DNA from: Methylomonas rosea
GTDB lineage: Bacteria; Pseudomonadota; Gammaproteobacteria; Methylococcales; Methylomonadaceae
Direction of reading: 5' to 3'
Length of the DNA stretch: 55,970 nt
NCBI RefSeq assembly: GCF_024505055.1
Contig: NZ_JANIBL010000031.1
Location: 1-55,970 of the forward strand
Program-made: the position numbers and the translations under genes
In this document: positions 28,659 to 36,234 of the stretch, piece by piece
Numbering within the stretch: position 1 is the first letter of the stretch
Layout: every line of letters starts with the position of its first letter
Notes under the pieces: generated by a model
Databases searched by the model: none
The model's input: the letters and a program-made list of their open reading frames with translations, nothing else
Told to the model about the DNA's origin: nothing

Positions 28659-29204
28659 ATGAGCCGTATTACCAGCATTAGCAACGAAACCGCCAACACC
28701 GAACAACGCGCCCTGTTTGAAGCCATCCAGGGTCAACTGGGCATGGTACCCAACTTTCTACGGGTATTCGCCCATTCGCCGGATGCTTTAAAAGCCTTTC
28801 TCGGCTTGCATCACATTGCCAATCACGGCTCGCTGGACGCTAGCACCCGCGAACGCATCGCGCTGGCGCTGGCGCAACAGAACCAATGCGAATACTGCCT
28901 GTCCGCCCATACCGCCATCGGCCGCAAAGCCGGTTTGAATGGCGCGGAAATCGAAGCCAACCGCGCCGGCACCAGCCAGGATGCCAAGGCGGCGGTGGCT
29001 GTCAAGTTCGCCCGCGCCCTGGTCGAGCATAAGGGCGAGGTGACCAATACCGAGCTGCAATCCATGCGTGACGTCGACTTCAGCGAGGCCGAGATCGTCG
29101 AGGTGATCACCCATGTCGGCATGAACATCCTGACCAATATCTTGGGCAAAGCCAGCCGGGTTGACATCGATTTCCCGAAAATCGCATTAAAACAAGCCGC
29201 CTAA
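28659..29204 (+). CDS. carboxymuconolactone decarboxylase / AhpD-like peroxidase-related protein
   Basis: 181 residues from ATG 28659, chosen because GGAGAA sits 6-11 bases upstream; an upstream in-frame start at 28608 has no ribosome site. The AhpD core motif is present: QCEYCLSAH, with the CxxC pair and following His. A helical surround (ALFEAIQGQLGMVPNFLRVF, ITHVGMNILTNILGKAS) is typical of the peroxidase-related subgroup. It probably reduces peroxides or organic electrophiles with thiol chemistry. It is the first gene of the plus-strand run and is divergent from the LysR gene. Confidence 0.9.
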   Translation: MSRITSISNETANTEQRALFEAIQGQLGMVPNFLRVFAHSPDALKAFLGLHHIANHGSLDASTRERIALALAQQNQCEYCLSAHTAIGRKAGLNGAEIEANRAGTSQDAKAAVAVKFARALVEHKGEVTNTELQSMRDVDFSEAEIVEVITHVGMNILTNILGKASRVDIDFPKIALKQAA

Positions 29205-29352
29205 ACCCTAACCGGGCGAAGCGTAGGGATGGCGTTTGGCCCGGTTTATTCCGATGGATGGAATAAAGTATTGCAAATTATGGCTATTCAACACGACTGA
29301 AGACTGTGCCAGAGTAGCCGTCAACCTTTCACCTCAATTTGGAGTAAAGACC

Positions 29353-30636
29353 ATGGCCCGTGCGTTTGCCAAAATCAGCTTTACAGCCAACGTCCAAGCG
29401 GTGCAAACCGAAATGGGCAGCCGCGCGGCCTACCGGACAGCCGAACTCGGCGACATCGAAACCGTGGCGCTGAGCGACTTCGAACAAGTCTTCATCGCCG
29501 AACGCGACAGCTTTTATCAAGCCACCGTCAGCCAAACCGGTTGGCCTTATGTGCAGCATCGAGGCGGCCCTGCGGGATTTTTGAAAGTATTGGATCAACA
29601 AACTATTGCTTATGCCGATTTCAGCGGCAACCGCCAATACCTGTCGGTCGGTAATTTGCGCGGCGACGACCGGGTTAGCTTGCTATTGATGGACTACCCA
29701 GGCCGGCAACGCTTGAAAATCTGGGGACGGGCGCATGTGGTGGACGAACGCAGCGAACCGGAGTTACTCGCGAAACTGGAATCGCCCGACTCTCGCGCCC
29801 CGGTCGAGCGAGGTATCGTGATCCGGGTCGAGGCCTTCGACTGGAATTGCCCTAAATACATCACGCCGCGCTACAGCCAGCGCGAAGTCGAAACATTGAT
29901 CGAACAAACCCGAAGCCAACCTATAACGAAGGATAAACCAAGCTCTCGCGCATTGGGCACGGGCCTATTGCCATTGACCATCAGCGGGATTCGGCAACTG
30001 ACGCCGCGCATTCGCGGCTACGAACTGCGCCATGCCGACGACGAGCCGTTGCCCATTTACCAAGCCGGCGCACATCTGCGTGTGCCGATCATACTGCCGG
30101 ATGGAACGATTACCAGCCGCGCGTATTCATTGACCGACGCGCCGGGAGAACGGGATTGCTACTGCGTCGCGGTGCTGCGGGTCGACGACGGCGAAGGCGG
30201 CTCTTCGGCATTGCATGACGGCTGGCAAATGGGCACCCGCCTCAACGCCGATGCGCCGGAGAATTATTTTCCATTGCACGACGACGAGCGTCCGGCGCTG
30301 TTGATAGCCGGGGGTATCGGCATCACACCGATCAAAGCCATGGCCGAAGCCTTGGCCGCACGGGGCGCGGCATTTCAACTGCATTACACCGGCCGCACGC
30401 CCCAGGAAATGGCGTTTGTTGAAGACTTGCAACGGCAATTCCCCGATCATTGCCGGTTTTATTTTAGCCAAGCGCAAAACCCGACCCGGTTGGACGTCCC
30501 CGCTTTGCTTGCAAACGCAGCCGCCGATAGCGTCATTTACGTCTGCGGCCCAAGCCGTTTGATCGACAGCGTGCGCCAAACCGCCCGCCAGCTCGGCATC
30601 GCCGACGACCGGGTGCAATTTGAAAGTTTCAGTTAA
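29353..30636 (+). CDS. fusion of PNPOx-like flavin-binding domain and ferredoxin-reductase domain
   Basis: 427 residues from ATG 29353 (MARAFAKISF), preceded by GGAG 12 bases upstream; a longer frame from 29236 lacks a ribosome site. First half: pyridoxamine-5'-phosphate-oxidase-like domain (about 45-190; FIAERDSFYQATVSQTGWPY, SVGNLRGDDRVSLLLMDYPG). Second half: FNR-type reductase (about 215-427), with FAD loop SRAYSLTDAP, NAD-binding LLIAGGIGITPIKAM and YVCGPSRLIDSV. The [2Fe-2S] ferredoxin domain often attached at the end of such proteins is missing; the chain stops at VQFESFS. It is likely a redox enzyme moving electrons from NAD(P)H to a flavin-bound substrate. It is in one run with the AhpD-like, GST and DUF1348 genes. 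Confidence 0.87.
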   Translation: MARAFAKISFTANVQAVQTEMGSRAAYRTAELGDIETVALSDFEQVFIAERDSFYQATVSQTGWPYVQHRGGPAGFLKVLDQQTIAYADFSGNRQYLSVGNLRGDDRVSLLLMDYPGRQRLKIWGRAHVVDERSEPELLAKLESPDSRAPVERGIVIRVEAFDWNCPKYITPRYSQREVETLIEQTRSQPITKDKPSSRALGTGLLPLTISGIRQLTPRIRGYELRHADDEPLPIYQAGAHLRVPIILPDGTITSRAYSLTDAPGERDCYCVAVLRVDDGEGGSSALHDGWQMGTRLNADAPENYFPLHDDERPALLIAGGIGITPIKAMAEALAARGAAFQLHYTGRTPQEMAFVEDLQRQFPDHCRFYFSQAQNPTRLDVPALLANAAADSVIYVCGPSRLIDSVRQTARQLGIADDRVQFESFS

Positions 30637-30653
30637 ACAATCATTGACTAAAT

Positions 30654-30727
30654 CGTCATTCCCGCGAAGGCGGGAATCCATGCCTTTGAAGGTTCCGTCG
30701 CTCCCGTTTTCGCGGGAGCGACGGAAC
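30654..30727. repeat. REP-like palindromes between reductase and GST genes
   Basis: CGTCATTCCCGCGAAGGCGGGAATCCA-type unit (30654-30680), then a perfect 15-bp stem GTTCCGTCGCTCCCG (30692-30706) / 30713-30727 with a 6-base loop. It belongs to the same CATTCCCGCG family as 19989-20107. It may also stop transcription between the two genes, although no T-run follows. Confidence 0.75.
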
Positions 30728-30765
30728 AGACTTAAGCAGCGCTACCCTAACCAAAGGAGTCCAAC

Positions 30766-31371
30766 ATGATCACCCTGTACGATATGCCCCTATCCGGCAA
30801 TTGCCACAAAGTTCGCTTATTGCTGAGTTTGCTGGCGTTGCCCTATCAAACCCAACCCGTGGATTTACGCGGCGGCGAACAGCGCAGCCCGGACCATTTG
30901 CGACGCAACCCATTCGGCCAGGTGCCGGTGCTGGATGACGATGGACTGATCGTTCGCGACAGCCAGGCCATTTTGGTCTATCTGGCAAAACGTTACGGCG
31001 GCACACAGTGGTGGCCGGACGATGCCTACCAATTGGCGCAAATCGCCGCCTGGCTATCGACCGCCGCCAACGAAGTCGCCAACGGCCCCGCCAAACTGCG
31101 GGTACACCACAAATTCGGTAGTCCTATCGATACGGCAGCTGCCGGACAAACCGCCGACAAAGTGTTGGGCATTATCGACCGCCATCTGCAACACCAGGAT
31201 TGGTTGGTCGGCGATTCGGTATCCATCGCTGACGTTGCCGTTTATCCCTACTTGGCGCTGGCGCCGGAAGGCGGTTTGAACATCGCTGCCTACCCCAACA
31301 TCATCGCCTGGTTCCATCGTATTCGAGCATTACCAGGATATGTGACCATGCCCGGTATGTGGCAGTCATAA
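30766..31371 (+). CDS. glutathione S-transferase
   Basis: 201 residues, AAAGGAG 6-12 bases before ATG 30766. The N-terminal thioredoxin-like half has [17 protein letters not shown] (catalytic Ser/Cys area) and [13 protein letters not shown] with the cis-Pro, followed by [17 protein letters not shown] for glutathione gamma-Glu binding. The C-terminal helical half carries [19 protein letters not shown], the N-capping box of GSTs. It conjugates glutathione to electrophiles in the cytoplasm. It sits in the redox run controlled, by inference, by the divergent LysR protein. Confidence 0.93.
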   Translation: MITLYDMPLSGNCHKVRLLLSLLALPYQTQPVDLRGGEQRSPDHLRRNPFGQVPVLDDDGLIVRDSQAILVYLAKRYGGTQWWPDDAYQLAQIAAWLSTAANEVANGPAKLRVHHKFGSPIDTAAAGQTADKVLGIIDRHLQHQDWLVGDSVSIADVAVYPYLALAPEGGLNIAAYPNIIAWFHRIRALPGYVTMPGMWQS

Positions 31372-31402
31372 AGTACTCAACTTTTCATCACGGAGAAATA
31401 GC

Positions 31403-31876
31403 ATGACCCAAGAAATCAAAACCCCCGTCCCACCCTTTACCGCTGAAACCGCCGCACAAAAAGTGCGCATGGCCGAAGACGCCTGGAACTCGCGCGACCC
31501 GGACCGCGTAGCCCTGGTCTATACCGAAGACACCCTGTGGCGCAACCGCGCCGAATTTCCAAAGGGCCGCGACCAAGTCCGCGAATTCTTGCAGCGCAAA
31601 TGGGCCAGGGAACTGGATTACCGTTTGATCAAAGAATTATGGGCGTTTACCGACCACCGCATCGCGGTGCGTTTTGCCTACGAATGGCGCGACGATTCCG
31701 GGCAGTGGTACCGCAGTTACGGCAACGAGAACTGGGAGTTCAACCTGCAAGGTTTCATGCAGCGGCGTTTTGCCAGCATCAACGATTTGCCGATCAAGGA
31801 AGAACAGCGCCTGTTCCACTGGCCGCTGGGCCGCCGCCCCGACGAGCATGCCAATTTAAGCGATTTGGGTTTGTAA
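31403..31876 (+). CDS. DUF1348 / NTF2-like protein
   Basis: 157 residues, with GGAG 8-11 bases upstream of ATG 31403. DUF1348 features are clear: [40 protein letters not shown] and the very regular [20 protein letters not shown]. The fold is NTF2-like, a cone that often binds or isomerises small hydrophobic molecules. Its function is unknown. It closes the run AhpD-like, PNPOx-FNR, GST, DUF1348, a set often seen together under a LysR regulator. Confidence 0.9.
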   Translation: MTQEIKTPVPPFTAETAAQKVRMAEDAWNSRDPDRVALVYTEDTLWRNRAEFPKGRDQVREFLQRKWARELDYRLIKELWAFTDHRIAVRFAYEWRDDSGQWYRSYGNENWEFNLQGFMQRRFASINDLPIKEEQRLFHWPLGRRPDEHANLSDLGL

Positions 31877-31962
31877 GACCCTCTTGGTATCTGGAGAAAA
31901 TCCCAACGAGCTTGCCTGGAGCGTGCTTAGCAATCATGTTTTTTCGCTAGCCGACTATTTTG

Positions 31963-31990
31963 TGTAAGGTATGGGCCTTTCCAAACGACT
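31963..31990 (+). promoter_or_regulatory. ECF-type promoter of the sigma gene
   Basis: TGTAAGG (31963-31969), 16 bases, CGACT (31986-31990), ending 35 bases before the sigma ATG. The same pair, with a 15-base spacer, precedes the RiPP precursor gene at 35816. The form (GTAA-type -35, CGA-type -10) is that of ECF sigma promoters, so the sigma factor probably activates its own gene. Confidence 0.65.
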
Positions 31991-32025
31991 CAGTACAGTG
32001 ATGATCCGACTGAGGAAAATAACGC

Positions 32026-32649
32026 ATGTTGCTGAGCGCAGAAATGAACCCACCCGATCAATTGAACCAAGCCCTACTGGCCGAGCATAGGCCCGTGTTG
32101 TTTCGTTACGCTTTGCTGCAAATGCAGGATAACGAACTGGCCGACGATGCCGTGCAGGAAACCTTGCTGGCCGCTTGGCAATCCTCCACCCACTTCGACG
32201 GTAAGTCCGGTTTGCGCACCTGGCTGATCGGCATTTTGAAACACAAGATTGCCGACCACTGGCGGCGTAGCGCCCGTGAAGTCGTCACCAATGAGTTCGA
32301 CCAACTCGATAGCGACGAAGATGAAGCCGACATAGACGCGTTTTTCATGAGCAACGGTCACTGGAACGGCGGCCCGAGTACCTGGAACGACCCCGAAGCG
32401 GCGCTCAAGCAGCAGGAGTTCTGGGCCATCTACGAAACCTGCCATAGCAATCTGCCGCCGAAAATGGCCAAGGTGTTCATGTTACGCGAACTGGTGGGGC
32501 TGGAAGCTGAAGAAGTCTGCCAGGAAACCGGCATCAGCGACGCCAATTACTGGGTCACCATGCACCGCGCCCGCTTAAGGCTGCGCGAATGCTTGGAAAT
32601 TCGCTGGTTCAATCCATCGAAAACAAAAAAGGAGCATCGTCATGCGTAG
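32026..32649 (+). CDS. ECF-type RNA polymerase sigma factor
   Basis: 207 residues from ATG 32026; GAGGA about 12 bases upstream supports it. Region 2 (RYALLQMQDNELADDAVQET, SGLRTWLIGILKHKIADHWR) and region 4 (LPPKMAKVFMLRELVGLEAE then DANYWVTMHRARLRLRE) are present with a variable acidic linker. The C-terminus (EIRWFNPSKTKK) and linker length suit the ECF group of sigmas that pair with short Zn-finger anti-sigmas and direct DUF2282/DUF692 (BufA/HvfA) clusters, as SigF does in Caulobacter. The stop overlaps the anti-sigma start by 8 bases. Its predicted promoter recurs upstream of the precursor gene at 35909. Confidence 0.9.
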   Translation: MLLSAEMNPPDQLNQALLAEHRPVLFRYALLQMQDNELADDAVQETLLAAWQSSTHFDGKSGLRTWLIGILKHKIADHWRRSAREVVTNEFDQLDSDEDEADIDAFFMSNGHWNGGPSTWNDPEAALKQQEFWAIYETCHSNLPPKMAKVFMLRELVGLEAEEVCQETGISDANYWVTMHRARLRLRECLEIRWFNPSKTKKEHRHA

Positions 32650-32842
32650 TTGTCGCGATATTACCGCGCTGGTGTCACGGGGTTTGGATAAAAAACTCGA
32701 CTTGAGCGAACGCTTGGCGATTGGCCTGCATATGATGATGTGTTCCGGCTGCCGTAACTTCCAGAGCCAATCGCAATTTATTCGCAAGGCCGGTCAGCGT
32801 TACACCGAACAGTTGCAAAAGCGTTTGGATGGGAAGTCGTAA
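32642..32842 (+). CDS. short zinc-finger anti-sigma factor
   Basis: 66 residues starting inside the sigma gene's last codons (32642-32649 shared), so translation is coupled. It carries the H-x3-C-x2-C zinc anti-sigma motif (LHMMMCSGCRNF, about residues 29-40) plus an upstream Cys (RSCRDI). There is no membrane helix, so it acts in the cytoplasm, probably sensing metal or redox state through the zinc site and releasing the sigma. This fits a copper- or oxidant-responsive switch. It ends 237 bases before the retron island. Confidence 0.85.
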   Translation: MRSCRDITALVSRGLDKKLDLSERLAIGLHMMMCSGCRNFQSQSQFIRKAGQRYTEQLQKRLDGKS

Positions 32843-33030
32843 GCGCCCCGGAGCGGATTAGTTTCGTCGTATTGATGTCGCAATACGCTGGTCGAACCAG
32901 ATGATCGCTGGGCTGCGCGGTATTTTTATATTGTGTTGAATGTCGGGCGAAACAGAAGAGCCAGCGGCAAATATCTCGCCAAAAGCAGGCGTAGAATGTG
33001 GTGAGTTTACGAACCGTACCAATCGCGAAC

Positions 33031-33057
33031 GATGCGGTGCACGTTGTTTACCGTATC
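33031..33057. repeat. REP-like hairpin at the left edge of the AT-rich island
   Basis: GATGCGGT (33031-33038) pairs with ACCGTATC (33050-33057; one G-T pair), with an 11-base loop. It lies 22 bases beyond the stop of the ATPase gene. Similar hairpins lie on the other side of the island at 35583-35652. In 32843-33030 I see nothing else. Confidence 0.5.
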
Positions 33058-33079
33058 CTACCGAGCGACGCAGAGTTTG

Positions 33080-34414
33080 CTACGCTTGTGGGTTAAGAAA
33101 GTTGGATAAAATCCTAGCAAAATCATTAACTTCGGTTTGTTTTTGACGATTAATGAATAAAAATATTTCGGCGTCGGACATATAGGATTGTTGTCGTATG
33201 CTTTTATATAGCTCTTTTGGATTTTCTGGCGTTTTGGTGAAAATAAATGTTTCAGGAACGTCATTGTTAGTAAAATTTTCAAATAATTGTTTTTCAACGC
33301 TTGAAAAAGGAATAAATACTATTTTTTCATTGTCTTGGTAGCTGCGATTTATTTTTTGGTCTCCGTCAAGCACGGTAATAACATTTTCTTTTTTTGACAA
33401 AAACTCATCTTCTGAGTTTCTATTCATCAAATCCACTACCCTATTGGCCCCGCCAATATAAATAATTTTGTATGTATAGTGCGCAGAAATGTTTTCATGC
33501 ACAATTAAGTGCTCAATGTAATTTTGAAGCATTTCGTCTTCTGTGAGAATATATCTGTCCCATCCCTTAAACCCAAAAAGTAAGCTCTTGACATAGTTGT
33601 AGGAAGCTTCTCTTATAGTCACAATTCCATTACTACTTTCCATATAGTAGAGCTCGGAGTCATTCAATTTCTTCATGAGGGCGAGGGAGTGTGTTGTGAA
33701 TATTATGTTGACTTCATATTCCCTACAAAATTTCCGTAATTCATTAAGTAAATTTACTTGCGCTGAGGCGTCTAAGGATATATCTATCTCGTCAATAAAA
33801 ATTAACTTGCATCTCCGCTGAACCATCTTGTATAGATTGATAACAAAATGCTCTCCCGAGCTTAGATAATCTTCACGTATGTAAAAATTCCCTTCCCTTA
33901 AAATGAAATAGTATTTTGATTTCTTTATGGAAACTTCTTTTAGGTTTTCAAACCGATCTGTCTGATATATTTCAGATAGAAATGCAATTAGCTCATTAGG
34001 TGTTTCATATTCTTTTAGTGCAATTTTTCTCCTTAGCTCTTCATCAATATCGCCTAGTTTTTGAAAATTCCCAAATCTTTCCCCATGAGGAATTGGCAAT
34101 TCAACATAAATATTATTTTTGACAGCTTTGTCAATAATGTCTTTTGTATCAATTGTTCTTAATTTTTCGTTGTATCGAAAGACATAATTTTTATCGTTGT
34201 ATTGATACGATATTTGACTGTCACTGAAAAAAATATAAGGTGCAGCAGTTTTTGCAAAAGTATCCGTCACACTTAGGTTTTTTATTGCCCTGATTAATGT
34301 GGTTTTTCCGGTTCCATTTTTCCCAACTATACACATAATCTGATTGTTAAGCTCCACAAAGAATGCAAGCTCTTTTATGTGTTGTACGTTATTTATTGTG
34401 CAGCTGAAAATCAT
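33080..34414 (-). CDS. ABC-type ATPase with TOPRIM-like C-terminus (retron effector, OLD/Eco8-like)
   Basis: 444 residues. ABC ATPase core: Walker A IVGKNGTGKTTL (about 29-40), signature SSGEHFVINLYK (about 187), Walker B KLIFIDEIDISLD and switch His IIFTTHSLAL. C-terminal third: YILTEDEMLQNYIEHLI, then IYIGGANRVVDLMN, then VITVLDGDQK, the order of a TOPRIM nuclease (Glu, glycine turn, D-x-D), as in OLD-family enzymes. OLD-like effectors partner the reverse transcriptase in type I-B retrons such as Eco8, where a phage event releases the nuclease. The ATG lies 2 bases after the reverse transcriptase stop, so the genes are coupled. The gene is AT-rich, unlike its surroundings, suggesting transfer. 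Confidence 0.78.
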   Translation of the reverse strand: MIFSCTINNVQHIKELAFFVELNNQIMCIVGKNGTGKTTLIRAIKNLSVTDTFAKTAAPYIFFSDSQISYQYNDKNYVFRYNEKLRTIDTKDIIDKAVKNNIYVELPIPHGERFGNFQKLGDIDEELRRKIALKEYETPNELIAFLSEIYQTDRFENLKEVSIKKSKYYFILREGNFYIREDYLSSGEHFVINLYKMVQRRCKLIFIDEIDISLDASAQVNLLNELRKFCREYEVNIIFTTHSLALMKKLNDSELYYMESSNGIVTIREASYNYVKSLLFGFKGWDRYILTEDEMLQNYIEHLIVHENISAHYTYKIIYIGGANRVVDLMNRNSEDEFLSKKENVITVLDGDQKINRSYQDNEKIVFIPFSSVEKQLFENFTNNDVPETFIFTKTPENPKELYKSIRQQSYMSDAEIFLFINRQKQTEVNDFARILSNFLNPQA

Positions 34415-34416
34415 TG

Positions 34417-35436
34417 TTATTTGATCGCCTGGTGATAAAAAATATCAACAATAAAGTTACCATATTTTTTTCTCAGCTTGTCCAGATAGGAGTTATCAAT
34501 AGCGTTGATGTAGTTTAACTGCCCGGATATCTTAGCCGGGTCTCCGTCATAGTTATTCTTAAGATAATCTGCGTACTTTTCCCGGTCATTAATATAGAAA
34601 TGGAGCAATATCTCTAGGTGGCTTTTCATCTTCATGTCAACACTGACTTTTCCAGATGGCAATATAACCAACCCGAGTAATTTTATTTTTCCGCCTTTAT
34701 GGGTGAACTTGGTTTTTTTATGATTTATTTCTATTCGTTCCCCATAAAAAAACATAAGTTTGTTAACAACAAAGTCTCTAGCTGGCGCTAGTATGTCTTT
34801 ATCATTTGATGACAAAATAATGTCGTCAGAGTAGCGAGTATAAGTTATTCCTCTATCTATGCAAAAATCTTCGATTTCATTGTCGAATGGAAATAGACAT
34901 GTATTACTAATATTTGGAGAAGTAGGAAAGCCGATAGGCAAGCGATCCTGGATGGTTGTCAATCGTAATAATTGATTTTTATAATCTCTAATATCAGAAA
35001 TTGGTGTGGCATTTAGATTTTTATCAATAACTATCTCAACATCATTAGCATTGATGCTGGAGAAAAAATCTTTAATATCTGTTTGAAAGAAATACTTGTT
35101 ATTCGCGTGCCTAGCTACGGCGTCAAATGGACTTTTATCTTGCCTGTAAGAGTATACGACATTCTCATTTATTTTTGCGTAATCAAATATATACTTATTG
35201 AGAAATTGAAGGTATTTTTTAAATTTTGGCGATGGGCTAAATATCTTTTGACCCAGTTTTTGGCACTCCTGTTCGGCATTCAAAGTTATAAAGTCGTTAA
35301 ACGAAAACTTATGATGGAATGCGCAGTCGAAGGCTTCCTGAAGAGAAAGATACATTTTCAAGTTAGAAAAAATGGAGAGGAAAATGGGAAATTGGCGTTT
35401 TTTATCATTCAATTTTAGCTTGCCCTCAATCGACAT
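34417..35436 (-). CDS. retron-type reverse transcriptase (divergent)
   Basis: 339 residues. Motifs in order: YFFQTDIKDFFSSI (motif A Asp about 120), LPIGFPTSPNISN (motif B, about 166), YTRYSDDIILSS (catalytic YSDD, 202-205), NHKKTKF (motif D/E), then LLGLVILPSGKVSVD. Canonical retron enzymes show V-T-G at that last place; here it is LLGL, and I do not find NAxxH, so it is an outlier or a related defence reverse transcriptase. A 114-nt segment with paired ends lies 30 bases upstream of the ATG, where msr-msd RNAs sit. The ATPase-TOPRIM gene follows 2 bases on. AT-rich sequence supports horizontal gain. No clear ribosome site. Confidence 0.8.
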   Translation of the reverse strand: MSIEGKLKLNDKKRQFPIFLSIFSNLKMYLSLQEAFDCAFHHKFSFNDFITLNAEQECQKLGQKIFSPSPKFKKYLQFLNKYIFDYAKINENVVYSYRQDKSPFDAVARHANNKYFFQTDIKDFFSSINANDVEIVIDKNLNATPISDIRDYKNQLLRLTTIQDRLPIGFPTSPNISNTCLFPFDNEIEDFCIDRGITYTRYSDDIILSSNDKDILAPARDFVVNKLMFFYGERIEINHKKTKFTHKGGKIKLLGLVILPSGKVSVDMKMKSHLEILLHFYINDREKYADYLKNNYDGDPAKISGQLNYINAIDNSYLDKLRKKYGNFIVDIFYHQAIK

Positions 35437-35466
35437 AACACCGATTGGGGCAAGTAAATCTAGTAA

Positions 35467-35580
35467 ACGCGGGTAGAGGCCAAGGCTAATTGACTGGAGA
35501 TGCTCCTAGTCACCTAAGCATGTTCAGAATATATAGCATCATTTCTAAAAATACAACTGTTGTCCCTTTCTAGCCCGCGT
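35467..35580 (-). ncRNA. candidate retron msr-msd RNA
   Basis: On the minus strand the segment starts ACGCGGGCTAGA (35580-35569) and ends TCTACCCGCGT (35477-35467). These pair over 11 bases with one bulged C, as do the a1/a2 ends of retron RNAs. Inside is a stem TGACT-A-GGAG/CTCC-AGTCA with a 3-base loop (35512-35491) and a short ACAAC/GTTGT palindrome (35563-35553). The reverse transcriptase ATG follows 30 bases after a2. Missing: an obvious AGC priming site just after a1 and the long msd stem of many retrons; a1 also borders a REP hairpin. The RNA is inferred. Confidence 0.5.
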
Positions 35581-35582
35581 AG

Positions 35583-35652
35583 CTCCGATTAGCGATAGCG
35601 TAATCGGAGGAATGTTGACTTCGAGATGTGCGATTACGCAAGCTAATCGCAC
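35583..35652. repeat. two REP-like hairpins at the right edge of the island
   Basis: CTCCGATTA (35583-35591) pairs with TAATCGGAG (35601-35609), and GTGCGATTA (35628-35636) pairs with TAATCGCAC (35644-35652); both stems are perfect 9-mers. They have the GATTAGCG...CGTAATC shape of REP units. They lie between the candidate retron RNA and the RiPP promoter. Confidence 0.8.
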
Positions 35653-35815
35653 CTACATTTCAACTGGCAGCTTATTTGCCTATTCAAGTGACAGAAAATT
35701 AAATCACATCCGTTAGCACTGGATCGGTTTTTGCCGGTCACGTCACTGTTATTTTACTCGTAGTTGACAGCGCTTCTCCAACTCCCGTTTCTTCCAAACC
35801 GCTTGTAAAAAAAAT

Positions 35816-35842
35816 TGTAAGGAATTCAAAACGGCTCCGACT
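35816..35842 (+). promoter_or_regulatory. ECF-type promoter of the RiPP cluster
   Basis: TGTAAGG (35816-35822), 15 bases, CGACT (35838-35842); the leader to the precursor ATG is about 66 bases. The hexamer pair is that of the sigma gene promoter (31963-31990), 3.8 kb away across the retron. GGAGAG at 35897-35902 is the ribosome site of the precursor. In 35653-35815 I see nothing else. Confidence 0.6.
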
Positions 35843-35908
35843 GATGGGGCAGGAAGGCCTTGTTGCTTGTCCTGATCATTCATTCATTTATCTATCGGAG
35901 AGAACACC

Positions 35909-36217
35909 ATGAACAAAAAAACCTTGTCCTTGACTTTGAGCAGCGCGCTGGCTTCCACCTTACTGAGCGCGGCTCCGGTCATTCAAGCCGGCGAAAATCC
36001 CTTTGCGATGTCCAGCATCAATCCTACTCAGTTGGCGGCGGCCGACGAAAAAGCCAAGGAAGGTAAATGCGGTGAAGGCAAATGCGGGGCCGATAAGGCT
36101 AAGGCTGCGGCGGGCGATAAGGCGGCTGAAGGCAAATGCGGTGCTGACAAAGCCAAAGAAGCCAGTTGCGGCGCTAACAAAACCGAAGACGCTAAAGACG
36201 CACCCGCAGGCAAATAA
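35909..36217 (+). CDS. hvfA: copper-binding RiPP precursor with EGKCG motifs (HvfA/oxazolin type)
   Basis: 102 residues. Sec-type signal peptide: KK then a hydrophobic run, with cleavage likely after about residue 27 (IQA). The mature start GENPFAMSSI is the conserved opening of these small periplasmic proteins. EGKCG occurs at 51-55, 56-60 and 74-78, and a worn fourth copy reads ASCG at 85-88; these four are the only cysteines. In Haemophilus influenzae HvfA the MNIO enzyme converts EGKCG cysteines into oxazolone-thioamide groups that bind copper. The spacers are Ala/Lys/Asp low-complexity sequence. The gene begins the cluster hvfA-hvfB-hvfC-doxX and carries an ECF-type promoter. Confidence 0.88.
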   Translation: MNKKTLSLTLSSALASTLLSAAPVIQAGENPFAMSSINPTQLAAADEKAKEGKCGEGKCGADKAKAAAGDKAAEGKCGADKAKEASCGANKTEDAKDAPAGK

Positions 36218-36234
36218 GTTTGGGGCTACCGCCG

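Noticed and set aside
32940..33146. 68-codon plus-strand frame at the island edge
   Set aside because: It overlaps a REP-like hairpin and the ATPase 3' end, has no ribosome site and no family features.
34417..35436. Reading the reverse transcriptase as a group II intron enzyme
   Set aside because: No maturase or endonuclease domain follows, and the intron RNA domains (such as domain V) were not seen. The ATPase neighbour fits defence better.
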